Source of the DNA: JAUILA01 sp050289805
Lineage (GTDB): Bacteria > Bacteroidota > Bacteroidia > Cytophagales > Cyclobacteriaceae
Reading direction: 5' to 3'
NCBI GenBank assembly: GCA_050289805.1
Contig: JBNKGL010000008.1
Coordinates: forward strand, 62,001-126,000
DNA: 64,000 bases
In this document: positions 36,654 to 45,303 of the stretch, piece after piece
How the letters are laid out: each line of letters opens with the position of its first letter
Position numbering within the stretch: position 1 is the first letter of the stretch
Translations under genes and position numbers: made by a program
Notes under the pieces: generated by a model
What the model saw: the letters and a program-made list of their open reading frames with translations, nothing else
Database searches by the model: none
What the model was told of the DNA's origin: nothing

Positions 36654-37913
36654 ATGTATCGGATTACGCGCGAAAAAAGCTACATCATCATGCTTGTAAT
36701 TATCTTTTCCCTGATCGGTTTGGGGATCATTCAGTATTTGATGCTGAAGAGCAACCTGACGGTTTCCAAGGAAAAGTATGATCAGCGCATAGCGGAAACT
36801 CTGGCCTTTACCGGGGATGAGATTTCCATCAGGACACCCTTCACTAATTTGCTGTCGGCTATTATCCGCCAGGATACGGTCGCTTTCCCTATCGGACTGG
36901 ATTCCCTGAAATCAGCCGGATCAAAATTTTACAGGATGTACCTGACAGATCGCTTTGCGCGCGCAGGAATTTCTTCCTCCTTTGAATTTGTAGTGAAGGA
37001 CCGCATCGACGACAAGGTGTATTTCGCATCCGAGAATTTCACGCAGGAGTTCCAGAAGGAAGGCAACTATAAGATTCCGATCGAGGGGATTATTGCTTCT
37101 GATTGTAAATGTGCTCCCTATCTTAATATTCGTATCACAGATTATAACCGGCAGTTCTGGGATAATGTATGGTGGTATGTAATTCCGGCTATCATTTTTC
37201 TTCTTTTGCTTACGGCCGGATTTATTCTCCTAATCAGGGTGGTACGTGAACAACGATTTCTGAATGAAGTAAAGAATGATTTTATTAATCATCTGACACA
37301 TGAAATAAAGACGCCTGTGTTTGCGACCAGTCTATCGTTAAAGATTCTCCAGCAGAAATCTGATCCTGCGTTATTGCCCTTTGTTGAAACAGCACGAAAG
37401 AAAATTGATTTCGTGAAGATGAATGTTGAGAAAATACTTGAGCTGGCATCCCTGGAGAATTCCAGCAAGGTATTGAAGCTGGAGCCGGTAAATATGGGTG
37501 ACCTTTTAAGAGTTTGCGTGAACTACATGGAAGAGGTGCATCCTGAAAGAGAGTTCAGGATCGACAGCAACTGTGAGCATGTAGTTCAGGGTGATGCCTA
37601 TCATTTGCAGAATGCTTTGGTTAATTTAATCGATAATGCGATTAAGTACAGTTCAGATTCCATAGAGATCGGTTGTAAGGAAAGCGGGGATATGGTCGAA
37701 GTTTCTGTAAGGGATTTTGGCGAAGGTATAGAAATTGGCATCCAGGAAGACATATTTAAAAAATTCTACAGGGTGAAGAGCGGGGTTCCTGGATTTGGTA
37801 TTGGGCTGAGCTATGTGAAACAGGTTGTTTCGATGATGGGTGGTGCAGTCCGGGTAGAAAGTTCACCCGGTAAGGGTAGTTTATTCACTATACAATTACC
37901 ATTAACAAAATGA
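36654..37913 (+). CDS. Sensor histidine kinase
   Basis: A 419-residue inner-membrane kinase. TM1 is about residues 8-27, followed by a periplasmic domain of about 145 residues with the pair SDCKCAP (CKC) near its end, then TM2 (about 173-196), a HisKA domain with the phospho-acceptor His216 (LTHEIKTP) and an ATPase domain with N (NLIDNAIKYS), G1 (DFGEGI) and G2 (GFGIGLSYVKQ) boxes. It should phosphorylate the response regulator encoded next, whose start overlaps its stop (ATGA). The signal sensed is unknown; the paired Cys could bind metal or sense redox. Confidence 0.92.
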   Translation: MYRITREKSYIIMLVIIFSLIGLGIIQYLMLKSNLTVSKEKYDQRIAETLAFTGDEISIRTPFTNLLSAIIRQDTVAFPIGLDSLKSAGSKFYRMYLTDRFARAGISSSFEFVVKDRIDDKVYFASENFTQEFQKEGNYKIPIEGIIASDCKCAPYLNIRITDYNRQFWDNVWWYVIPAIIFLLLLTAGFILLIRVVREQRFLNEVKNDFINHLTHEIKTPVFATSLSLKILQQKSDPALLPFVETARKKIDFVKMNVEKILELASLENSSKVLKLEPVNMGDLLRVCVNYMEEVHPEREFRIDSNCEHVVQGDAYHLQNALVNLIDNAIKYSSDSIEIGCKESGDMVEVSVRDFGEGIEIGIQEDIFKKFYRVKSGVPGFGIGLSYVKQVVSMMGGAVRVESSPGKGSLFTIQLPLTK

Positions 37914-38596
37914 AAAGCCAGATACTTCTCGTGGAAGATGATAACGACGTTGGCTACATGTTATCTGAATACCTCAAATTGAAGGACTTCCGTGTCCATT
38001 GGGTAACGCATCCTGATGATGCGCTGGTATGGGTACGGAATAATCCTCTCCAGCTGGCGGTATTGGATGTATCGCTTCCTGCGAAGGATGGATTTGAACT
38101 GGCAAAACTGATTAAAGAGATTCAGCCTGGTATTCCCCTGATTTTCCTTACAGCCCGATCACTGAAAGTTGATGTCCTTAAAGGGTTTAACCAGGGAGCA
38201 GATGACTATATTCTTAAACCTGTGGATGAGGAAGAACTGGTAGCCAGGATTAATGCGGTATTGAAGCGTTATGCGAGGGAATCCGGCGGGATCAGGTCGG
38301 CCGACCTTGAATTTGAAGGGGTTCGGCTGATTGTGTCAAAACACGAACTCCTGATCGAAAATAACCCCGTTAAACTTACAAGCCGCGAAGTGCAGCTGCT
38401 GGAACTGTTTTTCAAATCACCCGGGGAATTGATTTCCACTGATATGATCCTGCGTACGATTTGGGGTGAAAGTGATTTCTTCAACCGGCGAAGTATGGAT
38501 GTCTTTATTTCAAGACTCCGTAAAAAGCTTAGACCCGCACAAATCGAGATAGAAAATGTTCATGGGAAAGGCTTTGTATTGAAATCAGAAAAATGA
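37910..38596 (+). CDS. OmpR/PhoB-family response regulator
   Basis: A 228-residue DNA-binding regulator. Receiver domain: acidic pocket Glu9/Asp10/Asp11, phospho-acceptor Asp53 (VLDVSLPAKDG), Thr in FLTARS and Lys in ILKPVDEEEL. The C-terminal winged helix (about 125-226) has the OmpR-type recognition region SREVQLLELFFKSPGELIS and FFNRRSMDVFISRLRKKL. It overlaps the kinase gene by four bases. Its probable sites are the TTAAYR direct repeats in front of the kinase gene. Its stop lies directly against the stop of the small Cys-rich gene on the other strand. Confidence 0.94.
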   Translation: MKSQILLVEDDNDVGYMLSEYLKLKDFRVHWVTHPDDALVWVRNNPLQLAVLDVSLPAKDGFELAKLIKEIQPGIPLIFLTARSLKVDVLKGFNQGADDYILKPVDEEELVARINAVLKRYARESGGIRSADLEFEGVRLIVSKHELLIENNPVKLTSREVQLLELFFKSPGELISTDMILRTIWGESDFFNRRSMDVFISRLRKKLRPAQIEIENVHGKGFVLKSEK

Positions 38597-38746
38597 TTAT
38601 CTCCGCGGACACTTCTTACAGTAACGACCCTTTTTCTTGTATTTCTTACAGCACTTCTTTAATTCACATTCAGAAGAACAAATAATACTCTCCCGGGTGA
38701 AAAAGGCCTCTGCTGATGTGTCTTCCGGGAAAAAAGGTTCGTTCAT
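38597..38746 (-). CDS. Small cysteine-rich basic protein (49 residues)
   Basis: A short gene on the minus strand, complete from ATG to TAA. Residues 1-20 are acidic and aromatic (MNEPFFPEDTSAEAFF). Residues 23-49 hold six cysteines and many lysines: ICSSEC, LKKCCKKYKKKG, YCKKCPRR. The spacing (Cys23, 27, 32, 33, 43, 46) fits a small metal-binding, zinc-ribbon-like knot. A TACATTTG box lies upstream at 38777-38770, an exact match to the Bacteroidota -7 element TAnnTTTG. The function is unknown; I have the impression that similar short Lys/Cys proteins exist in Bacteroidota. The overlapping plus-strand frame at 38637-38882 is its shadow. Confidence 0.72.
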   Translation of the reverse strand: MNEPFFPEDTSAEAFFTRESIICSSECELKKCCKKYKKKGRYCKKCPRR

Positions 38747-38769
38747 TTTATTTAGACTAATTCTAAATA

Positions 38770-38777
38770 CAAATGTA
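38770..38777 (-). promoter_or_regulatory. Bacteroidota -7 promoter element for the Cys-rich small gene
   Basis: TACATTTG on the minus strand matches TAnnTTTG exactly, 24 bases upstream of the ATG at 38746, giving a short leader. No clear -33 TTG was found at the ideal spacing. Confidence 0.45.
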
Positions 38778-38933
38778 ATTTATGAAAATGAATTTCAGAA
38801 GAATTTCAGATTATTTTTGTTCATCCCAGAACATTTTAAGTCTGAAGGTATTTCGAGGTTTCAATTTATGTGGTTTGTTTAATTGATTTAAACTTATCAA
38901 TATTGATTTATTCTTTTAATTTAAGACACCTCC

Positions 38934-40082
38934 TTGGATACGATAAATCGAAGCAGCACGGAGTATTTCTCCAAATACGGTAAGCCTGTTATTTCTGTAA
39001 GGGCTCCCGGCAGAATCAATCTGATCGGTGAGCATACAGATTACAATAATGGGTTTGTGCTGCCAGCCGCAATACAGCAATCAGTATACATTCATGCAGG
39101 CTTTTCGAATGACGACACATGCAGGTTGTTTGCCAGTGATCTGGACACAGATTATCATTTTAAATTGCGTGATTTCTATCCTGTTGGCGGATGGGCTGAC
39201 TACATTATGGGAGTACTTCGGGAGTTCCAGGCGAAATTTGCCACAGAACGGGGCTTCAATATGGTGATATCGGGGGATATTCCACAGGGTGCAGGATTAT
39301 CATCTTCAGCGGCTCTGGAGTGCGCCGCATTACTGGCAATCTCAAAATTGTATGAAAAGGACCTGCAACCCCTGGAAATGGCCAGGATGGCATTAAATGC
39401 CGAACGATCCTTTGTTGGACTTGAATGTGGGATCATGGATCAGTATGCCTCGATATTTGGCAAGAGAAACCATGTGCTGCTGATCGACTGCATGAATGAA
39501 ACACACAGGGACGTTCCTCTTGACCTGGGAGATCATTCGCTCGTATTGTGTAATTCCCACGTGGTCCATGAACTTGCAGGATCTGCTTATAATGAGCGCA
39601 GGCAACAGTGCGGGGAAGGGGTTACTGTCATAAGAAAGGAATATCCGCATGTCACTTCATTACGGGAGGTTTCCCTCGATATGCTCTCTGCATTCCGGAA
39701 TACAATGAAACCTGTGATTTTCGATCGTTGCGCATATGTAATTCGTGAAAATAACCGCGTGCTGGATGTTGTCGATAAACTTGAAGCGGGAGACCTTACA
39801 GGGATCGGGAAGTTGCTGTACGAGGCCCATGACGACATGAGGGAAAATTATGAAGTCACCTGCCCTGAAACCGATTACCTGGTGGAGCTGGCTCATTCGT
39901 CAGGAGTTGTACTCGGTGCTCGTCAGATGGGTGGCGGATTTGGCGGTTGTACCCTGAATTTGATATTAAAAAACGATGTGGATGCATTCCGGGAAGCGGT
40001 TACTGCACCTTATTTGGAAAGATATGGAAAGATGCCAACACTGATTGAGACCGAGACATCAAACGGAGCGGGTATACTCTAA
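38934..40082 (+). CDS. galK: Galactokinase
   Basis: A 382-residue GHMP-family kinase that phosphorylates galactose at C1 with ATP, the first committed step of the Leloir pathway. The galactokinase signature GRINLIGEHTDYNNG is near residues 25-39, the ATP-loop GDIPQGAGLSSSAAL near 110 and the C-terminal MGGGFGGCTLNL near 330. The length is typical. The only in-frame start is a TTG at 38934, since a stop codon (TAA, 38922-38924) lies just upstream and the next ATG would cut off the sugar-binding signature. galT follows after four bases. Confidence 0.94.
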   Translation: MDTINRSSTEYFSKYGKPVISVRAPGRINLIGEHTDYNNGFVLPAAIQQSVYIHAGFSNDDTCRLFASDLDTDYHFKLRDFYPVGGWADYIMGVLREFQAKFATERGFNMVISGDIPQGAGLSSSAALECAALLAISKLYEKDLQPLEMARMALNAERSFVGLECGIMDQYASIFGKRNHVLLIDCMNETHRDVPLDLGDHSLVLCNSHVVHELAGSAYNERRQQCGEGVTVIRKEYPHVTSLREVSLDMLSAFRNTMKPVIFDRCAYVIRENNRVLDVVDKLEAGDLTGIGKLLYEAHDDMRENYEVTCPETDYLVELAHSSGVVLGARQMGGGFGGCTLNLILKNDVDAFREAVTAPYLERYGKMPTLIETETSNGAGIL

Positions 40083-40086
40083 AAAT

Positions 40087-41130
40087 ATGACAACATTTTT
40101 TGAACAGCCGCACCGTAGAAAAAATCCATTAACCAATGAATGGGTACTTGTATCTCCCCAGCGAATGAAGCGACCGTGGCAGGGCAGGACAGAGCCATTG
40201 GCGGAAAATGAATCACCACACTACGATCCCTCATGCTATTTATGCCCGGGAAATAATCGCAATAACGGGCAGCAAAATCCTGAATACACAGGTGTATTTA
40301 TTTTTGATAATGATTTTCCGGCCTTGTTAATGGATGGATCGGAAAAGGTGTGGTCTGCAGGATTGTTGGAAGCGAAAGGAGATCAGGGCATTTGTCGGGT
40401 TGTTTGTTTTTCACCTGATCACAGCAAGACCCTCGCCGATATGTCCGTTACGGATATCAGGGTAGTTGTAGCAGCATGGCGTGAAGAATTTGAACGTTTG
40501 GCAGGAGTTGAGGGTATCCGGAACATTCAAATATTTGAAAACAAAGGTGAAATTCTTGGCTGCAGCAACCCGCATCCGCACGGACAGATTTGGGCGGAGA
40601 CTTCTGTGCCAATTGAGATTGAAAAGCGATTGGTCACCCAAAACAGGTTTTTTAAAGAAAACGGACACTCCTTATTGGCTGATTATCTCAGGACTGAATG
40701 GGAGCTGGAGGAGCGGATCATATCCCGGAATGAACACTTCACGGCGTTGGTTCCGTTCTGGGCGACCTGGCCCTATGAAGTCATGATCATTCCGCACCGG
40801 TACTTTCCAAGGATTACTGATATGTTTGACGCCGAGTTGGATGACTTTTCTGCCATATTGAGTGAAGTGACAATTCGCTACGATAATTTATTCAGAACAT
40901 CCTTTCCCTATTCGGCGGGTATGATGAACGCACCGGTAAGGACGAGCGGTACTGAAGGCTGGCATTTTCATTATTCGTTCTATCCGCCGCTTCTGCGGTC
41001 TGCAACGGTAAGAAAATTTATGGTGGGCTATGAAATGTTTGCAAATCCCCAACGGGATATTACGGCTGAATATGCTGCAAGAGCATTAAGAGAACAACCC
41101 ACCGTTCATTATAAACTTGAGTCCACATAA
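40087..41130 (+). CDS. galT: UDP-glucose--hexose-1-phosphate uridylyltransferase
   Basis: A 347-residue Leloir enzyme that swaps UMP between UDP-glucose and galactose-1-phosphate. Zinc-site cysteines lie in SCYLCPGN. The catalytic HxHxQ motif is in SNPHPHGQIWAE, with the central His taking up UMP. The C-terminal HIT-like half holds GWHFHYSFYPPLLRS. The ATG at 40087, four bases after galK, matches the family N-terminus (FEQPHRRKNPLTNEWVLVS); an upstream frame opening at 40045 overlaps galK and is not needed. Epimerase (galE) and mutarotase (galM) are not in this window. Confidence 0.95.
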   Translation: MTTFFEQPHRRKNPLTNEWVLVSPQRMKRPWQGRTEPLAENESPHYDPSCYLCPGNNRNNGQQNPEYTGVFIFDNDFPALLMDGSEKVWSAGLLEAKGDQGICRVVCFSPDHSKTLADMSVTDIRVVVAAWREEFERLAGVEGIRNIQIFENKGEILGCSNPHPHGQIWAETSVPIEIEKRLVTQNRFFKENGHSLLADYLRTEWELEERIISRNEHFTALVPFWATWPYEVMIIPHRYFPRITDMFDAELDDFSAILSEVTIRYDNLFRTSFPYSAGMMNAPVRTSGTEGWHFHYSFYPPLLRSATVRKFMVGYEMFANPQRDITAEYAARALREQPTVHYKLEST

Positions 41131-41213
41131 ATAAACAGCCATTTGTAAAGTGGTCGGTTTAAAAAAGGATTTATTATTTATATATTCACCGAGTTTTAAC
41201 TAAAAATACGTGC

Positions 41214-43025
41214 ATGGCATTATCGACGATCGACTGGGTAATAGTAGGAATATTTTTCACCATTGTACTAGGTATTGGCTGGGTAGCTTCCCGAAGCGCA
41301 GGTAAAAGCACAAGTGAATTCTTTCTGGGTGGCAGGGGAATGCCCTGGTGGCTTCTTGGTATTTCCATGGTAGCCTGTACATTTTCTGCCGATACGCCGA
41401 ACCTGGTTACCGGAATGGTTCGTGAAGATGGAGTGGTGAAGAACTGGGCCTGGTGGGCGTTCCTTATTACGGGTATGGTGACCGTATTTATCTATGCACG
41501 TCTCTGGCGCCGGTCGAACGTAATGACAGACCTCGAGTTTTACGAGATTCGGTATGGTGGTAAGCTGGCGTCTTTTCTGCGCGGTTTCCGATCCCTTTAC
41601 CTTGGAATTTTATTTAATTGCCTCATTATGGGTTCTGTTACGCTTGCCGCGATCAAGATTGGCGGTGTAATGCTGGGTTTGACACCTGTAACCGTGGTGG
41701 TTGGAGCTTCTGTGGTAGTTGTTCTCTATGCCGCTCTGGGAGGTATCAAAGGTGTGATCTGGGCTGATTTCTTCCAATATGGAATGGCTATGCTGGGTGC
41801 CGTCATGGCTGCGGTGGTAGCCATCGAGCAGCCTGAAATCGGAAGCCTGGACGCTTTATTCAGTCACCCCAACGTTGCAGGAAAGCTTGATATCATGCCT
41901 GACTTTTCGGATGCTTCGGTGTACATCCCGTTATTGATCATTCCTGTTGCCGTTCAGTGGTGGGCTGTATGGTATCCCGGTGCAGAACCGGGCGGGGGTG
42001 GATATATTGCCCAGCGGATGCTCGCAGCAAAAGATGAAAAGAACGCCATCGGTGCAACGTTACTCTTTAATTTCGCCCATTACGCATTAAGACCCTGGCC
42101 GTGGATCATCGTGGCGCTGGCCTCACTCATTATATTCCCGGACCTGGCATCAATCAAGGCAGAATTTCCAAACATAACAGATCAGTATCTGGGTAATGAT
42201 GTTGCGTATCCGGCCATGCTCACCAGGCTTGGTCCGGGATGGCTCGGACTTGTAGTTGCCTCCTTAATAGCTGCATATATGTCTACGATCGGGACCCACC
42301 TGAACTGGGGATCAAGCTATGTAGTAAATGACTTTTATAAACGATTTGTAAATCCGGATGCCACTGAAAAACAAATGGTGACAATGGGCCGCATTTCAAC
42401 AGTAGTGTTAATGGTGATATCGGCCACATTTTCTCTCACTTTCCTGGAAGATGCTACACAGGCATTCGATATTCTACTATTGTCGGGCGCAGGTACAGGC
42501 TTGATCTATATTCTCCGATGGTTTTGGTGGCGAATTAATGCCCTTACTGAAATCGTGGCGATGGTGGTTGCAACGGTGATGGCTGTGATCATGGTACTCG
42601 TGGTAAATGACGAGGCCTTTGAAGGTCATCTGCTGGATCCTTTTACCATAAAGCTTCTCATCACCATCGGCGTTGTTACCATTGCCTGGCTTGTGACTAC
42701 ACTTTCATCACAGCCGGAAAATAAGGAAACGTTGCGTGCCTTTTACAGACTTACTCATCCGGGCGGGCCCGGGTGGAAACGGGTTATCGAGGAAGCTAAA
42801 GCAGACGGTGAGGATATCAACCAGGCTGAGGAAGGAAAGGCATGGGAAATGCCCAAGCAGATCTTGTTGGTATTTCTCGGCTGTATCTCTATTTATTCCA
42901 GCCTGTTCTGTATTGGAGGGATTATTTATGGTGAATTCGGACGGGCAACACTGCTGGGTGTTATCGCCGCAATCTCTACGATATTCCTGTTCAGAATCCT
43001 TCGGACACTGAGACTCTCGAAATAA
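41214..43025 (+). CDS. Sodium:solute symporter family protein (probable sugar/Na+ symporter)
   Basis: A 603-residue inner-membrane transporter with about 13-14 hydrophobic helices. The SSS signature appears in the first helices (FFLGGRGMPWWLLGISMVACTFSADTPN), and the helix containing LVVASLIAAYMSTIGTHLNWGSSYVVNDFYKRF is typical of SGLT-like members. It is 83 bases after galT and faces the xylose genes, so galactose or another hexose/pentose is the likely cargo, moved with Na+. The extension around residues 495-555 is cytosolic (ENKETLRAFYRLTHPGGPGW), a form common in Bacteroidota homologs. Confidence 0.9.
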   Translation: MALSTIDWVIVGIFFTIVLGIGWVASRSAGKSTSEFFLGGRGMPWWLLGISMVACTFSADTPNLVTGMVREDGVVKNWAWWAFLITGMVTVFIYARLWRRSNVMTDLEFYEIRYGGKLASFLRGFRSLYLGILFNCLIMGSVTLAAIKIGGVMLGLTPVTVVVGASVVVVLYAALGGIKGVIWADFFQYGMAMLGAVMAAVVAIEQPEIGSLDALFSHPNVAGKLDIMPDFSDASVYIPLLIIPVAVQWWAVWYPGAEPGGGGYIAQRMLAAKDEKNAIGATLLFNFAHYALRPWPWIIVALASLIIFPDLASIKAEFPNITDQYLGNDVAYPAMLTRLGPGWLGLVVASLIAAYMSTIGTHLNWGSSYVVNDFYKRFVNPDATEKQMVTMGRISTVVLMVISATFSLTFLEDATQAFDILLLSGAGTGLIYILRWFWWRINALTEIVAMVVATVMAVIMVLVVNDEAFEGHLLDPFTIKLLITIGVVTIAWLVTTLSSQPENKETLRAFYRLTHPGGPGWKRVIEEAKADGEDINQAEEGKAWEMPKQILLVFLGCISIYSSLFCIGGIIYGEFGRATLLGVIAAISTIFLFRILRTLRLSK

Positions 43026-43036
43026 AGGATCAGGAC

Positions 43037-43720
43037 CTAGAGCATAAAATTGAATCCGTTGCGCAGGTGATTTTCGTAAATATCCCTGTCAAAGGAATAA
43101 AGCTGGGCGGCCCGGTGGGGGACATCCGATTGTTTCTTTTCTGATTTTACCAGCAGGTTCATTCTTTTGATCTTTCTCCTGAAGTTGGACTTGTCCAGTT
43201 GAGTCTGCAGGAGTGCCTCATAGAGTTTCTGTATATCCAGCAAGGTGAATTCTTCCGGCAGCAGGTTAAAGCCGATGGGCTCATGGCGTACCTTTTGCCT
43301 GAGGTGTTCTTTTGCTGAGTTAATGATTTTTCCGTGGTCGTAAAGTACCTCGGGCAACTGATCGATCGGGAACCAGGTAGCCTCAGTTGCCGTGAATCCC
43401 GGAATCAGTTCATATTCCTGCGGGTTGACAAGGGCAAAATAGGCGATTGTGATCACTCGTTTCACCGGAAAACGATCCACATCTCCGAAAGCCCCGAGCT
43501 GCTCAAGGAAGATTTCCTGTATTCCGGTCAATCCTTTCAATATACGGTATGCCGCTGCGTCCAGTCCCTCAGACTCCCATATCCAGCCCCCCGGTAATCC
43601 CCAGTTGCCCTTCCCGATACCATCGGCATGTTTTACCAACAGTAACTGCAACTGATCATTGGTGAACCCAAAAATAACACAGTCAATGGAGACGGATTCA
43701 ATCACAGGATGGTCCGACAT
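43037..43720 (-). CDS. Nudix-related transcriptional regulator of sugar use (NrtR-like)
   Basis: A 227-residue protein with an N-terminal Nudix fold and a C-terminal winged helix (about 150-225; LPEEFTLLDIQKLYEALL, KSNFRRKIKRM). The Nudix box is degenerate: the Arg is kept in RILKGLTG but both catalytic glutamates of REUXEE are replaced, so it should bind a ligand rather than cleave it, as in AraR/NrtR-type regulators of Bacteroidota. It is divergent from xylB, with a near-perfect palindrome between them, and is probably the local repressor or activator of xylose genes. The ATG at 43720 is chosen; a GTG at 43747 is possible. Confidence 0.88.
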   Translation of the reverse strand: MSDHPVIESVSIDCVIFGFTNDQLQLLLVKHADGIGKGNWGLPGGWIWESEGLDAAAYRILKGLTGIQEIFLEQLGAFGDVDRFPVKRVITIAYFALVNPQEYELIPGFTATEATWFPIDQLPEVLYDHGKIINSAKEHLRQKVRHEPIGFNLLPEEFTLLDIQKLYEALLQTQLDKSNFRRKIKRMNLLVKSEKKQSDVPHRAAQLYSFDRDIYENHLRNGFNFML

Positions 43721-43757
43721 TTTTACGATTTTCTTTTTAGTATTCACAAATAATATC

Positions 43758-43786
43758 TATCTTGTAGTCAATTTGACCATAAGATA
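43758..43786. promoter_or_regulatory. 29-bp palindromic operator between regulator and xylB
   Basis: Outer arms TATCTT (43758-43763) and AAGATA (43781-43786) and inner arms GTCAA (43767-43771) and TTGAC (43773-43777) share one centre at 43772; only the 3-base spacers are not symmetric. This gives 22 symmetric bases plus the centre. It lies in the divergent promoter region, the expected place for the Nudix regulator's site. Confidence 0.75.
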
Positions 43787-43810
43787 TGGATAATTTGTTA
43801 AATTTGAAAC

Positions 43811-45298
43811 ATGGATAACCAAAAATACCTTCTTGGCATAGATCTTGGCAGTTCATCGGTGAAGGCCTCCCTGGTAGATTTGACTACTGGCGTTGCCGTG
43901 GCCTCCTGCTTCGAACCTGCCGAAGAAATGCCTATCGACTCGTTAGAGGCACACTGGGCTGAGCAAGATCCTGAGATGTGGTGGGTTAATACGGTGAAGG
44001 CGGTCAGAAACCTGGTGAAGAAACATCCTGATAGCAGTAACCGCATTGCAGGAATTGGCATTTCATACCAGATGCACGGGCTGGTATTACTCGATGAGGC
44101 AGGGGAAGTTCTTCGTCCTGCCATCATCTGGTGTGACAGCCGTGCGGTGGAAGCGGGCGCGGAGCTGACAGATATGCTGGAGGAGTCTTATTGTTTTGAC
44201 CACTTACTGAATGTGCCGGGCAATTTTACGGCGGCAAAACTGAAGTGGGTAATCGATAATGAACCGGAACTGTTTGAACGGGTTCATCATTTCATGCTCC
44301 CTGGTGATTACCTGGCATATCGCATGACGGGTGAATATACAACAACATCAACAGGACTGTCGGAAGGCATTTTCTGGGATTTCATTTCATGGGAGATTTC
44401 AGAGCCTGTCCTCCGTGTACTGGGGGTGCGTAAGGATGTCGTGCCGCCGCTCGTTCCGGAATTTGGCGTTCAGGCCAGGATTCATGCGGATGCTGCACTT
44501 GAATTAGGTCTTCAGGATGGTATACCTGTTGCCTACAGGGCGGGTGATCAGCCGAATAATGCCCTGTCGTTAAAAGTATCAGAAGCGGGACAGGTGGCAG
44601 CCACAGCGGGAACTTCAGGGGTTATATATGCGGTAACCGACGAGCCTTCCGGCGATCGCGTCTCGCGCGTAAATACATTCCTTCATCCTTCACAATCGGA
44701 AAGAAAATACGGTATTCTGTTGTGTGTAAATGGTACTGGTATCGCTTACAACTGGATGCGAAAAATGAGTGCCGAATCCGGGCAATCCTATGAAAAACTG
44801 AATCATATGGCAGAAGAGATTGGGCCGGGAGCAGACGGGTTGCTTTTCTTTCCTTTTGGAAACGGAGCTGAGCGCATGTTGTCGAATAAAAAGCTTGATG
44901 CTGCATTTATGGGCATAAGTTTCACCCGGCATTCCAACAGTCACATGTTCAGGGCTGTACAGGAAGGGGTATGTTTTGCCATGTACTACGGCTTCGAGGT
45001 CCTGCAGTCATTGGGCAGCAAACCTTCCATTATACGCGTTTCTGATGCCAACATGTTTAAGAGCACCTTGTTCTGTCAGTTATTTTCAGACCTCACCAAC
45101 TGTAAGGTTGAAATTTATGATACCGATGGTGCCCGCGGTGCGGCATTGGCAGCGGGTGTTGGACTAAATATTTATCCTTCCATGCAGGATATTCCACTTG
45201 AACTAAAAAAGACGTACACCCCGAATTCTGAAAACAGATCGGAATACCTGGAGATTTATCAGGGCTGGAAAAAAATTCTTTTAGAAAAATTAATGTAA
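43811..45298 (+). CDS. xylB: Xylulokinase (FGGY family)
   Basis: A 495-residue sugar kinase converting D-xylulose to xylulose 5-phosphate with ATP. The N-terminal ATP motif GIDLGSSSVKASL is followed by YQMHGLVLLDEAG and IIWCDSRA, typical of xylulokinases. The FGGY motif region and catalytic Asp are in VAYRAGDQPNNALSL. The C-terminal half holds FPFGNGAERM and GARGAALAAGVG. xylA follows after five bases, forming a standard xylose pair. Isomerase and kinase together feed the pentose phosphate pathway. Induction probably passes through the palindrome just upstream. Confidence 0.95.
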   Translation: MDNQKYLLGIDLGSSSVKASLVDLTTGVAVASCFEPAEEMPIDSLEAHWAEQDPEMWWVNTVKAVRNLVKKHPDSSNRIAGIGISYQMHGLVLLDEAGEVLRPAIIWCDSRAVEAGAELTDMLEESYCFDHLLNVPGNFTAAKLKWVIDNEPELFERVHHFMLPGDYLAYRMTGEYTTTSTGLSEGIFWDFISWEISEPVLRVLGVRKDVVPPLVPEFGVQARIHADAALELGLQDGIPVAYRAGDQPNNALSLKVSEAGQVAATAGTSGVIYAVTDEPSGDRVSRVNTFLHPSQSERKYGILLCVNGTGIAYNWMRKMSAESGQSYEKLNHMAEEIGPGADGLLFFPFGNGAERMLSNKKLDAAFMGISFTRHSNSHMFRAVQEGVCFAMYYGFEVLQSLGSKPSIIRVSDANMFKSTLFCQLFSDLTNCKVEIYDTDGARGAALAAGVGLNIYPSMQDIPLELKKTYTPNSENRSEYLEIYQGWKKILLEKLM

Positions 45299-45303
45299 AC
45301 ACT

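Noticed and set aside
38637..38882. 81-codon plus-strand frame after the response regulator
   Set aside because: It is the complement of the small Cys-rich gene for most of its length and then runs through AT-rich spacer; no motif.
43799..43806. TAAATTTG, an exact match to the Bacteroidota -7 element, before xylB
   Set aside because: It ends four bases before the ATG, which would put the transcription start inside the coding region; probably chance in AT-rich sequence.
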